Of a stretch of DNA of 64,000 nt, positions 33,660 to 44,850 are shown in pieces. Origin of the DNA: Rhynchopus sp. YZ270_cl-10 (Eukaryota > Euglenozoa > Diplonemea > Diplonemida > Diplonemidae); contig OZ037833.1 of the NCBI GenBank assembly GCA_964035575.1, positions 1,798,001 to 1,862,000 on the forward strand. The letters run 5' to 3'. How positions within the stretch are numbered: the first letter of the stretch is position 1; each line of letters starts with the position of its first letter. The position numbers were made by a program, and so were the translations under genes. Below the pieces are notes generated by a model, which was not told where the DNA came from, searched no databases, and saw only the letters and a program-made list of their open reading frames with translations.

Positions 33660-35848
33660 CTACTGTTCGTTGTCGTCGTCGCTTTCGATGTCCTCTTCTT
33701 TTTCGTCGCCCTTTTTCTTGACTTTTCCGACGAGGGTTGTGTCAAGCGCGAGGTCTACGTATATGAGGGGGTGCGGCTGTTCGAAGTCGAGCACGGTGTG
33801 CATCATGCCGCAGTTGCTGAGCTTTTTGTGCTGCAGGTCTGAGAAAGACACTCCCTGCGGGAGAGTCGCATTCGGCGAGATCAACTGGTTCACTAGACCC
33901 CTGAAACAGTGTGAATGCCCGACAATCATTATGTTCTTATACGGAGACCAACGAATCAAATTAGCCAGCTCCCGCAGACGCTCCGAAAACTCCTCCTTGT
34001 TCTCTGCGTTGTCGTTCCACCAGCGCAGGTCTACCTGGGAATGATCGATTGCCGCGCAGTCAACTACGTTAGGGATGTGTCCATCGAAAAGCTTGGCCGT
34101 CTCAGTCTGCACCCGTTTGACGATGCCGACGCCGCGTTCGGAGCCGTTGGTGTCGCGACCACCACGGTTGCGTTTTTCTCTTGCGTAGCGTGTGAGGATG
34201 AGCTTGCGCTTGGTGGAGCGTATGATAGGGTTGACTCCTATGATGGCAGTCTGCGTGGCGCGTGTCAAGGGGCTTGCGTACACCACCTCGACCTCGGAGA
34301 AGAGCTTGCCCAAGCTGGACTCCTCCGTGCTGTGCATCGTCTCCTCCACCTGCGAGCAAAGGTGTTGTGCCTGCTCGCAGCCAAGCGCAGACAGCGGGTG
34401 GTCTGTTTCCTTGAGGCGGTCCACCACACCCGCAGACCCGCCCGCAGACTTCGCCGCATTCCAACGAGACTGCCCGTGGCGCACCAGGAATACGTTCTTG
34501 ACCAGTGGCGGCAGATTAGGGATAGTCAGCACCATAGCAGCCCCCTTCTTCATCGTCCGCTTGCACTTCACAGCTATCTGCAGCGTCTTCCCAGGCTTCA
34601 GAGACGCCAAAGGTGCCGTCGCGTCGCCGATGTACTGGTCCTCTCCAATGCTGGAGTTCCACACCCTGAACTCTACCGCAGACACCTCGCTCATGGTGCA
34701 CCCGAAGGAGCGGGTGACGTGCCAGTGGGGTTCGCAGGTGGAAGGCACGATGGGCCAGGTTACTTCGTCCCCGACCCATTTGTCTTTGTTTGTCTTTGCA
34801 CGGCATTTGACGAATGTGTCTGTGCAGCCTGCGGCGTCGAGCTGTGCCATAAGGAGCGTGATGCGGAGCTCGACGGCCTCAAAGCCTTTGGGGACTGCGT
34901 ACTTGGGGCTGCTCATGGGGAGGGAGTCGGTTTCGCGTATGGAGGAGCAGCGTGTGCACACACGCTGCGGCATGACGAAGCCCTGCACACGCATGCGCTG
35001 CGAGGAGCAGTCCCCACAGAAGACCTTCCCGCAGGCACGGCAGTGGTGGCGGCGGCGCTTCTGTGTGAACTCTGCCCAACAGAGGTCGCATTCGTGCGCC
35101 TCGCTGTCTGGCACCCAATTCTTCGTGGTCGGTGCGATGGACGTGCTGCAGCTTTTGCACACCTTCTGTGGGGTGCTGAACCCTGCAATCATCTGCCTCT
35201 GCTTCACACACGTTGCACAGAAGAGCAGCCCGCAGGCACGACAGTGGTGCCGCCTACGCGTCAGGTTGAATGCGCTCGCACAGCCGGTACAGGAGTGTGA
35301 CGACTCATCCCTCACCCACTCTGCAGCCTCCTCAGCAGTGTCCTCCATGCAGGTACAGGCACACTTCATGCAATAGTGGTTCGCGCAGTTCGCACAGCGT
35401 GAAGTAGGCACATTCGTGCAGTCCTGCGCAGCGCACACTGCCGTGAGGTGCTCCTCCTTCACCGCCATCATCACCTCCCCAAAGGCAACCTGCACCAGCA
35501 GCCGGTCCCCGCTCTTCTGCCGCCCAAGCACCTTCCCGCGCTTCCCGTTGATCTCTGTGCTCTTCTTGAGCCCCTCGCACACCACTGTCACCCCCTTGCT
35601 GTATCCATTCTCTGCATCGCTCCCCACCATTGTGCTCTGCGAAAAGCTCCGTGCACGGTCCATCTGACGGATCACCGAACGATTCGCTAACCCCCCAATC
35701 TGCCCTTCAGAAAGACCTTCTCTTTCTTGTTCATCCTGTAAAAGAGAATTTGTTTGTGCGTAAAGTGTGTAATAAATATGCTGTGGTGATATTTTTATTA
35801 CTGCAATACGCTCCCACTGACTACCTGGCAGTGAAGAGGAAACCTCAT
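33660..35848 (-). CDS. FYVE-FYVE-C2-histidine phosphatase fusion (about 699 aa)
   Basis: The main exon is 33660-35735. I propose a first exon 35825-35848 (MRFPLHCQ) and an 89-nt intron (donor GTAGTCAGTG, acceptor CTTTTACAG). They join in phase 0, and the ATG lies 16 nt after CGCCCATAG. The fallback start is the first in-frame ATG of the main exon (MDRARSF). Domains: an SH3-like NG-x-G module (about 55-108), a Cys-rich B-box-like motif (109-140), FYVE 1 (148-208) and FYVE 2 (215-272), each with WxxD, RRHHCR and VC motifs for PtdIns3P binding, a C2 domain (288-415) and a phosphoglycerate-mutase-type histidine phosphatase (422-670) with RHG, SPLTRATQTA and GHSH. The catalytic residues look intact. 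It is probably peripheral on endosomal membranes, with a phosphatase activity of unknown substrate. The order of domains is unusual. Confidence 0.87.
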
Positions 35849-35929
35849 TGGCCAAAAAATAAAGCTATGGGCGGGTGGGGGGGAAGTGGTTAAAAGATTG
35901 TGTGTTGTGTTTGTATCGCGCCACTCAGG

Positions 35930-38900
35930 TCAAGTGTATTGATTTTTTCTCATAACCTCACCCTGCATTATTTCTTTTTTTTCAAAACCCATTGCAGGCA
36001 ACGAAGCGGGGTAAAAAAAAAAAAAAAATGATCTTTTTTCCCCCCCGGCCTCGCATTTTGCACCACAACAGGTTGGGGAATGAAAAAAAAAAGAAAAAAC
36101 GCATTTGATGAGAGTCAAGCCTTCTCAGTTGTCATCATCGTGGCAAAAACACACACACACACTCCCCCTCCCCCTCCCCCCAGCAACCTCCATACCTCTT
36201 GCCTACGACTGATGATCTTGAACCCAGGGGGGAATGGAGAACGTTCGTCTGTTACCACATAGTACATTCCTTTACCGCGAACATAGCCGTCTGCGAGGGT
36301 GACACATGCCCAGCCGCCTGCTACTGAGCGGATGGTGGAGCGGAACCGGGGGAGCTGCGCCACGACTTGCGCCTTGCTAGCTAACATCCAGGGCGGTATG
36401 ATTTCGTCCGACGACTCAATGATACGAAGCCGCACCTTTGCATCCTCCTCCGTGACCAGCACGACGGTGTCCTCCACTTTGTCCTCCCCACCTCGCTCCG
36501 CCTCTTTGATCGCTGACGCAATGCTTTTGTTCTTCCACTGTTCATGCACATCCCCTGAAGGGGCGCTGTCCTTTCTTCCAAAGCTCCAACGCCGTTTGCG
36601 CGGCTCCGGGTCCGGCGTTGCTACGCTCAACCCTGCGGAGGAGGTGTGTGGCTGTGGGGTGTGCTTTGTGGGGGATACCTCCGCCCGCGTCAGGAACTCT
36701 GGACGCAACGCAACCGCACCGACGCTGAACTCAATCTGCACCAAAGGCCCCTCTGCAGTGTCCTGGTAGCCGATAACAGTTCCGGTGGCTCCGTTCACAG
36801 CAGAATGCTTCTTGAGACGCGAAGCGACCACCCGCTCACCAATCCCAAAAGGACGTTCCTCCGAGCTCTCATCCGCTGAGGACTCACCACCTAGGCCAGA
36901 CCCGGACAACTCTTCCTCTGTATCCCACGTCAGCATGAACGGTTCTGCCGGATCCACATTGGTATAGTCATTCACACCACGAGGGCTCACCTCAGGGGTG
37001 TCCATGGTATGCGGTGCGTCTGGTTGAGAGGCGCTTGTAGCAGTGGTAGGTGAAGCGTTTCCTGCCCGCCCCTTCGCAAGCTCGGCCTGGATGAAGGCCA
37101 TCAAACGCGCTGCTGCCTCCGGGTCTTCCTCTTCGTCCTCTTCGTCTGTGCTGTGTGGTGCCACCTCCTCCTCCTCTTCCTCAGGGTCCCAGACCATAGC
37201 TTCTGTGGGGTCCACAGCATTGTCCCGCTGGATCGTGGGTGTTTTGTCAGGTGGAGACTCGGTGGGTGTGTCGTCCTCTTCTTCCTCTTCCTCGTCCCAG
37301 ACAAGGTTCGTCTCTGGTTTGGGCTCGGTGTGTTCTGTGTGTTCTGTGTGTTCGGTGTGTTCTGTGTGCGGTGGGTCGTCGTCCTCTTCCTCTTCTTCGT
37401 CCCATTGCATCTCGGCGGAGTTCCACTGCGGTGCCTCGTCTTCCCCTTCGTCTTTGGTGTTTGCTTCCCCTGCGGGTGCAGGGTCGCTGTGCAATGAGGT
37501 GGTGCGCACCACAACTGCAGAGAGCGGCCGTGCTGCGGTGCCGTCCTCCGTGCCACCACCCACCCACATCGGTGCCTCTGTTTCCACAGAGGTGTCGCTG
37601 CACCGCACAGTGGTCGCAGTCTCGGTCCCAACGTCATCATCCGTCAGAGAGATCTCACTACACACCTTTTCCCCAAGGCGTGCATCTGCCAAAGAACCCA
37701 TAGAGACGACAACAAGCTTCTCACTGTCTGAGGCCTGTTCGTGTATGGAATCAGCGACGTCCACCTCTGCACCGTTGGCCAATGGAACCTCCTCCGCAGA
37801 GGCAGTGTTGTTGTGTGTGGAATCTGTTGTGTTCGCTTCGGTGTTGTCTGTGACCTGCGGGATTTCATCATGCTCTGTGGCGACTTCGGATGTTGTGTCC
37901 TCGGTGTGTTTGGATCGTGGGGAATATGAGACGTCGCATGAGGCAGCGTGTGCAAGACTGATCTCCCGTGATTCTGAGATCGCAAGCTCCGCGTTTGCGC
38001 CTGCCAGCGTTGCTTCGGCAGGGAGCTTGCTGCTGCTTGTGTCGCCTTCGCCTTGGTAGTCCATTTGTGCGTCTGATGTAGGCAGCGTTGCTGGCACTGC
38101 TATCGGCTGGCGTGCCCGCGGCACAAACCTGCCCCTCAACGGCGTCACCGGAAGAGTGTCCAAAGCAGTGCGCTTGCTCCGCACCTCCTCCCCCCAGGCC
38201 CGCGCCCTCGCCTCTGAGACCGCGTGCTCCACAACCTGATAACCTGCTATATTCTCTGTACCCCCACCAATGTGTCCCGAGCCTGCAGTGGTGTATGTGG
38301 GGACAAGGCGTGGGTGCGGTGCAAACGAGGGAGGTGTTGTCTTGCTGCACTCCTGGGAGAGGGAGAGGTACGTCCAGCACCCGTCGGAAGCGGGTGGCCG
38401 GCGTGGAGGGGGGCTAGGGGGTGCTGGCGGGGGGCGCAGGGGCGTGCTTTGGAGGTAGTCTAGCGAGGGACCCCTGCAGTCGGGGCTGCTTTCTTGGATA
38501 TCATCCTCAGCGACACCTTCACTGTCGTCGTTTCCAGCGTTTGGTTCAGCGTTTGGTTCAGTGTCTGGCTCGCTTATTGGAACATCAGGTTTGGAGATGT
38601 CAGCACGCGGCGCAGATGGGCTCCGCATCCGCAGCGCCATTGAATCAACTAAGGCCTCGCGTCTCTGAAAGGAGTCGTCCCGCACCCCCGCCGTGCTGTC
38701 GTGCTTCGAGCACGCACGCATCATTGCACGCTCCACTGCCTCCCACGTCTTCGTCACCTCCTTCGCGCGTTTGCTTGCTCGCGCCTCCTGGCGCGCCTCT
38801 CGACGTTCCTCCCTGCTCAGAGCTGCATCCACTTCGGCTTCTGGTCTGGCCTCAGTCACCTCAATCACTTCAACCGCCTCCACCTCAGGCGACGTTGTGT

Positions 38901-40845
38901 CCGAATGCACACCTCCGACACCCTCCTCCGAGACGCATGTTTCGGATGCGTCTGGGGTGTGCAGCACCTCGGGAAGAGTCGCTTCTGCAGAAGGTGGCGA
39001 TGGTGTCCTTGGTTGGGTTGGTGGGGTTGGTGGGGTCGTCCATGGGTCAGGAGAAATCGCTTCGCTCGGCTCTTCTCTCGCTTCTTCTCGTATCTCCACC
39101 TCTTTGGCTTCTACCGCCGCGGCTGCCTGCGTTGCTGGTATGTCGAAGAGCCACATTGCCACCTCCGCTCCAACCAAACTGCTTGCCAGCCCTTCCACCC
39201 GAAAGCGGTCTGTCATAGCATCATCGCGCACACCGGGCACCAGCTCAATACTCTCCTTGCACGCAGCACGCACCCGATCTGCACCGTTCAAAAGCTTTTC
39301 ATAATACGGCGCCTCTGGGGTAGGCGGGCGTTGGTAGCCACTGCTGGTATCATCGTCTACAGTAGCGCTGTCCTCCACACTGTGCAAACTCTCCTCATTC
39401 TCAATACTGTCCGATGGTGAGGGTGAAGGCGGCGAGGGTGGAAGGACGACGTGGACCGTGGATTGCTCTGTCTCTCTCTCTGGTAGCTCGGGGGTAGTGG
39501 CTGTGGGTGTTGCAACCCTCCTCCTCTTCAACTCCACCTGCGGCAGTCCCAACCTCTCCCTCAGCTGCTCTGTCCACACGCCACTCTGTTTCCCTTTCGC
39601 AAGCACCTCCTTCCACTCACGCCGTTCACCATACGATGCGAGCTGCGACTGCAGCCGGTCTGTCCAAGGCAGGGTTGGGTCCATAGACGGTCTGCTCTTT
39701 CTAGGTCGTTCCAAGGCACCCATCTCTGCTTCTGCCCGCGCCAATACTGCCTGGGCTGCGGAGATGTGTGTTTCTGTTGTTTGGCGTGGTTTTTCGCTTT
39801 CATGGTTCTTCGGAATAGGGTTTCCGTCCTCATCCTCCTCCTCTTCGGTGCCTTCTGACCAATCGTTTGTGTCGGTGTGTGTTGCAAACACTGCAGGTAT
39901 TGCAGGCGGTGTAGGTCCTTTCATTGCCGCTGCGAGAGATGCTTTGATCTGCATTGCTAACGCCACCTCATCAATGGTGCCAGAGTCGCTGCTCAACGGA
40001 GACAACGGACGCAGCACAGACTCCGCAGACAGAGGCTGCAAATCGTCCTCCTCCTCCTCCTCGTCCACCTCCCATTCGTCTTTCTTTTCGTCTTTCGCAG
40101 CAGCGTCATCATCGTCATCTTCCTCTTCTTCTTCGTCTACCTCCCATTCGGTGGTTGTGGCAGGAGTAGTTGTGGTGGTTGCCTGAGCCCTAGCTGCTTC
40201 CAACGAAGCTCGGATTTGTGCTGCAAGTGCAATCTCATCAATCTCTTCTCCGTCTGAAGAACTCATTGGGGTAAGCGCGTGAATTTTGTTGGTGTCAACA
40301 GCATCATCGTCATCTTCCTCTTCTTCTTCGTCTACCTCCCATTCGGTGGTTGTGGCAGGAGTGGTTGTAGTGGTTGCCTGAGCTCTAGCTGCCTCCAACG
40401 AAGCTCGAATTTGCGCTGCAAGTGCAATCTCATCAATTTCTTCTCCATCTGAAGAACTCATTGGGGTAAGCGCGCGAATTTTGTTAGCACCAACATCATC
40501 TTCCTCCTCTTCCTCTTCCTCATCCACCTCCCATTCGTCTTTGGGTGTGGTGGTTGGTGCATCATCCTCCTCTTCCTCTTCATCCACATCCCATTCTGGT
40601 TCTGTTCTGGCTGGAGGAGGCGCTAATGGGGGGAGTGATGACTGTCTTGCGTATGCTTGGATTTGCGCGGCAAGAGCAGCCTCGTCAATATCATCCTCCT
40701 CCTCGGAGCTCATAGGAGTGAGGGGGCGGAGAAATGCCCCAGGGGTGGTTGTGGTGGTGGTGGTGGTGGGGTTCTTGTTGCTGTCGTCCTCATCCTCCTC
40801 CTCCTCCTCATCCTCGTCCCAGACCATCTCGCCACTATCCCCCAT
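35930..40845 (-). CDS. very acidic repeat protein (1560 or 1576 aa)
   Basis: The start is ATG 40845 (MGDSGEMVWDEDEEEEE). The uninterrupted frame runs to a stop at 36115 (1576 aa). Alternatively an intron at 35963-36195 (donor GTATGGAGGT, acceptor AATAATGCAG) removes a G-rich, GT-repeat tail and ends the protein after GEVMRKNQYT at 35930 (1560 aa). The N-terminal 330 residues contain four copies of LTPMSS...IDEIALAAQIRASL and WEVDEEEEEDD; two of these form a near-perfect 65-residue tandem duplication. Later parts repeat VWDEEEEEED. A near-C-terminal module (FGIGERVVASRLKK...NGATGTVIGY...LVQIEF) matches the NG-x-G module of the downstream FYVE protein. No catalytic or membrane domain is visible. 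An extended scaffold is likely; the function is unknown. Confidence 0.82.
40114..40497 (-). repeat. 195-bp coding tandem duplication in the acidic protein
   Basis: Two units of 195 bp (65 codons), boundary near 40302, differ at about 10 positions. They encode the NKIxALTPMSS ... EWEVDEEEEEDD block. Two more diverged copies of the motif flank them in the protein. Confidence 0.8.
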
Positions 40846-41640
40846 TGTGGATTTATCTTCATACAACCATACGTATTTTTTTGTGTACTGTAAAATTTGG
40901 ATTTTTTTGAAAAGTGTGAAAAGAAATAAGAGAAAGTGCGTCGGGGTGGAAAAGCATTGTGTTTTTTTTTTTTGAAATGAGGCTCATCTAATTCTTTTTT
41001 TTTTTTTTGGGAGAAAAAGAAGAAATATCGTTTCATTTTTCAAATGAGAAAGTACGGAAGTTCAATACAGATGCATCCAAAAGAGAAAAAATGAGTGCCT
41101 TCTTTTTTGAACTCATTGTATGAATACCGGAACACTACCAGTGTTCCTTGCAATACATAAATTCTTTCTTTTCTAAAATATCGCCCTTTTAGGACTTCTT
41201 TTTCCGTAAGAAAAAAGTGCTTAAAAGGGGAGTACATGTTTTGCATTTTTGCATTTCTTGGCAAATCGCTACGCTTCGTATGAACGGAAGGAATACTGTG
41301 ACCGAAAAAGAGTCATTTTTTTCATATATTTTTTGATAAATTGTTGGAGTAGTGTAGTTGCCTCGGTTGTGTTGCCACAGTTGTGCAATCCACTGATTTT
41401 TTTATACAAAATCAACAATAAGGTAGGATACAGACTCCTGTGTCACCCACCCTTTTTTTTTCTTCAAGATTTGTACAAAAATAAAAGCGAGATTTTGTAC
41501 AATCATCCCAAGAAAAAAGTTGACTTGAAATACGCCCTCTCATGAACAGTGTACCTTTGGTATGACCGGCTCTACCGGGGGGTGGACCCCCCAACCATGC
41601 AGTCCTACAATCCATTTTCGTGGTTTACAAAAAAGCATCT
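40846..41640. other. intergenic with a family D element
   Basis: A/T-run-rich. The right 110 bp is family D (41518-41630), which ends 11 nt before the stop codon of the next gene. No ORF is supported. Confidence 0.6.
41518..41630 (+). repeat. family D element, copy 3 (3' UTR position)
   Basis: 113 bp, nearly identical to copy 2: AGTTGACTTGAAATACGCCC through GGTGGACCCCCCAACCATGC to CGTGGTTTACA. It lies immediately downstream of the stop of the 41641-42186 gene, so it is very likely part of its transcript in antisense orientation. Confidence 0.87.
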
Positions 41641-42186
41641 TCACATAATACAGCTGAACGTATCACTGCGTTTTATCCTTCCTGCCCTGGGAGGGCATGG
41701 GGGTAGTCTTGGAGCTTTGGCAGGTTTCTTTGTGGTGAGCGGCATTGTTACGCCGCCCCAGGAAAAGAGCATTTCCCGGCGGGTCACGGAGACCAATCTC
41801 TTAGAGGCTGTGGGCGGGCAGGCATGGCGAGGGGGTGCTACCACTACTGCCGTTTCTTCTGCGTCCTCTGTCACTATGTTTCCCCGTCGTGGTGACGTCA
41901 AGGGACTCCCTCCAACGAACGAAGGCAGTCCACTCGCCTTCGGAGAACACAGCACCCCATCCCCAACCAAAGAATCCAAACCATTCCGCGCCAGCCCCCT
42001 CCTCACCCTCCCCTTCGCACGCCCCGTTTTATTACGAAGGTTAATACAATGAGAGGGCGAACCACTATGAAAGACGTCATCAAGAAACCGCTCATAATTA
42101 TCCCGTTGTGTGTAATGCATGCTTTGTGGCAACAACCCGCAAGAAACGGTCACCTGCCGAAGCAGGTCTGACGACATCATTTTCAT
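41641..42186 (-). CDS. basic hypothetical protein (181 aa)
   Basis: A single exon. The start is taken at ATG 42186 (MKMMSSDLLRQVTVSCGLLPQS), which follows a run of T and A; MMSSDLL two codons later is possible. The first 45 residues (DNYERFLDDVFHSGSPSHCI) look folded. The remainder is basic, Pro/Ser/Arg-rich, and ends SDTFSCIM, where the last four residues (CIM plus the preceding Ser) do not form a clear CaaX box. I do not recognise it. It has no signal peptide or membrane segment. It is 282 bp from the next gene upstream, consistent with co-transcription. Confidence 0.6.
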   Translation of the reverse strand: MKMMSSDLLRQVTVSCGLLPQSMHYTQRDNYERFLDDVFHSGSPSHCINLRNKTGRAKGRVRRGLARNGLDSLVGDGVLCSPKASGLPSFVGGSPLTSPRRGNIVTEDAEETAVVVAPPRHACPPTASKRLVSVTRREMLFSWGGVTMPLTTKKPAKAPRLPPCPPRAGRIKRSDTFSCIM

Positions 42187-42467
42187 TGTAAAAAAAAAAT
42201 CCAAAAGTGTTTTCACATTTGGATTTTAAAAAAAAAATGTTGCTGTAAAGTGTTAGATTTGAGGGAGAAAAAAAGGGAGAACGGAAAGGAAATAAGGCCT
42301 TTTTTTTTTTGTAAGACCAGCCACACAACAATGTGAACTGTAGAACCTCAAAAAAAATTTTCCAAAAAAAAAGTCTATTTTTAGGTTGAAACCTTTTCAC
42401 CTCTATTTTGGAGAGACAATCCTTCCCACCCACCCCCCCAACCCCCGACCCCCTTCTACCAGGTGTA

Positions 42468-42812
42468 CTATTTTGGCTTTGTGGCCGGTTCTTTGAGAGC
42501 CATTAGCTGGGCACGGCTCAGTCCTGACCATGTGTGGTAGGGTCGGACAGTGGGGTACATTCTGAAGAAGGCGTCTTGTAATATTATTTCCATCATTTTT
42601 TTCATGCGGTCGCCATCTTTATAGAGTCGTTCAAGCACACGCGGGTCACGTTCATCTTGGTTGTCTCTAAACGCAGTCCGCAACTCCACACGAAGCTCGT
42701 CAGACATCGGGATCCGATTGCTTTCCCATGCCACAGCACTTTCCGGAAACTTCGTCGCCAATCTCATCAAAGACCTGTATAGTCTCAGCGATTTTCTCGA
42801 AGATGATGCCAT
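42468..42812 (-). CDS. LYR-motif (Complex1_LYR) small mitochondrial protein (114 aa)
   Basis: A single exon starting MASSSRKSLRLYRSLMRLATKFP. The LYR tripeptide (about residues 10-12), followed by basic and hydrophobic positions of a first helix, and a downstream Phe in VELRTAFRDNQDE are the signature of the LYR family, which assists assembly of respiratory complexes and iron-sulfur or acyl-carrier interactions in the mitochondrial matrix. The length of about 110 residues is normal for the family. Which LYRM subtype it is cannot be told from the sequence. The Ser/Arg/Lys-rich N terminus could double as a targeting signal. It is only 119 bp from the discoidin-like gene upstream. Confidence 0.78.
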   Translation of the reverse strand: MASSSRKSLRLYRSLMRLATKFPESAVAWESNRIPMSDELRVELRTAFRDNQDERDPRVLERLYKDGDRMKKMMEIILQDAFFRMYPTVRPYHTWSGLSRAQLMALKEPATKPK

Positions 42813-42931
42813 TTTTTTTTTTTGTGTCGTTCCCCTGAATGAAGATGAAGTTGAGTGTTATTCTCAAAATGGATTAAAATAATGTCACCTTTTTTTTCTA
42901 CATTTTTTTTTCCTATCTAAATATCGTACAA

Positions 42932-44250
42932 CTACACTGCTTGGATCGTGCCGTACACCTCAAAACCTGATGCACATAGTCTATGGGTTCCTGCTGTATT
43001 TGCCCCGGTCTGCACGATGCGGAAAAATCTAAAGAAGCTGTAAAAAATGATACATTTTTTTTATGTGCAGTAATTTATGCAAAAAAAAAACACCCCATCC
43101 CTGAGAAGAATACATACGACCCAGAAGGCTCCTGTATCTTGAATGAGACTACGACGTTGTGGGGGCGGTCGGGTGGGCCAAATGCGTCGTCATCGATGTG
43201 TTCGCTCAGTAGGACGTACGTGATGCCGTCTGCGGACGCTTCTAACGACCAGCTTCGTGGCTTCTCCGAGAAGCATGTGGTGGGGTGGCTGCGTGCACTC
43301 TGCGAAACACCAAAGGCGAGTGTGTAGTGCGTCGGGCAGCACACCACCCCGCACAGCTCCACTGTGAAGTGCGAGTGTTCCTCATTGTGCGTCGCAAAGA
43401 CCTGCGGTGTGCACGTCACCAACTCCGCGGTCGACCCCTCCTGCACGGAGCTTGCAGTAGCCAGCACCCTGCCGTCACCACGCAGCAGCTCTACTACGCC
43501 TCGGTACTCTTGGTGCGGGGTGTACTCTAACACCTGCGGTGCGTTGTACATCTGAGCAGGGAAGTGTGTAGGCACGACAGGGATGTCTGCAGGAATGGGT
43601 GCCGGAAGCGGAGGCGGGAGCGGCAAGGGTTGCAGCATGGGTGCAGGCAGCACCACCTCATCCACCTCTGGCCGCGCAAGCGACGCAAAGGTACGTTCAT
43701 TCCGCGCCTCCAACCACCCCGTCACAATGTCCTCCACCGCACGCCCACCATGCAACGCACACATACTATCCAAAAACGACGTCAGCGAGTGGTTCAGCAC
43801 CGCCACCTTCCCTTTATCCTCACCCCTGCGTTGCAGCTCAGGTTGGAGGGGCGGCGGGGAAAGAGGAAAGACAGGGTCGCTTGCCTGGGGCCAGCATGGG
43901 GGCGATGTGGCTGCAGGGGCGACCATCACTTTGCTGAGCTGCTGTGAGGAGTGCAGAAGGCCGTCACGGAAGGCGGTTTGGCTGTTAGGGCTGAGACAAT
44001 ATGGGTGGGCATGCAGGGCAGGTGGGGGATGCGCCATGTGAATACCATCTCCAAAGCGTGCGTCCACCCGCGACACAACCCCTTCTGCACTTACAGCAAA
44101 GTCCAAAGGCCGTCCCTTCAAGAACACCCCGACATCCCCCCACTCCCTCTCGTACCCACGTGCCAACCAATACACCTGCACATCACAAAGCTGTGCAGAC
44201 CCAAGCGAAAGCAGCCTCTGCAAAGACCCCACCACCTCTAGGTCTCCCAT
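42932..44250 (-). CDS. discoidin/F5-8C-like domain protein (412 aa, two exons)
   Basis: Exon 1 is 43118-44250 and exon 2 is 42932-43037. The 80-nt intron has donor GTATGTATTC and acceptor TTTTTTACAG, and the spliced length is exactly 413 codons. Residues 1-260 include an N-terminal folded part (LQRLLSLGSAQLCDVQVYWLARGYEREWGD) and Pro-rich linkers. Residues about 265-412 form a beta-sandwich of the F5/8C type: VELLRGDGRVLATASS, VELCGVVCCPTHYTLAFGVS, RSWSLEASADGITYVLLSEH, and, contributed by exon 2, FFRFFRIVQTGANTAGTHRL then FEVYG. This arrangement is typical of the discoidin-like ends of BTB or HECT-type adaptor proteins, and it only becomes complete after splicing. No signal peptide is present, so it is intracellular. 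The ATG lies 4 nt after TTTTCATCCAG. Confidence 0.83.
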
Positions 44251-44850
44251 TTGCCTGGATGAAAAGGGTGTGTTACAGAAATAATGTTATGAAGGGATAG
44301 GGGGAAAAAAGCACCTTTTTTTTTTTGAATTGTCGCAGTGGTTATGCCATTGTGCAATCACCATTGAAACTGTTTCAACGGGGGTGAGGAATGAGGAAGG
44401 GAAAAAAAATGAAATAAAAGGGGTGTAATGTATGGCACCATACATAAAAGGTGTTCCTATGCGGAGAAAACACAGAAAAGAGACGAAATTTTTGGGGGGA
44501 AAGGGGCAACACAAGAACAACAAAAATGGGGCGGGGCGGGCGGTGGGGGAATTGAAAGGTCCCAGATAGAAGAGCACAACATCTTTCAAAAGAAAACCTC
44601 CCTTTTGAAATGTGTAGAAAACCCTTCGGACCATGCGATCGTTTGTGGACATCTCATGAGATGGCCCACTGTCTCTGTAGATTACTGCTTGCGTTTTATA
44701 TTTTTTTGTCGAAAAGGGCATGACAACGTATTTTTTTCTGGTTCTCGTTATCCGATATTAAAATCGTGCGCACGCAAACGAGAACCAAGATACGTTGTGT
44801 GAACCTTTTTTTTTTCGTTCTGAAGTTTTTTGGAATGAATTGGTTTCATA

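Noticed and set aside
33915-35376. Long plus-strand open frames opposite the FYVE-phosphatase gene
   Set aside because: They are antisense shadows with no domain character; the minus strand carries all conserved motifs.
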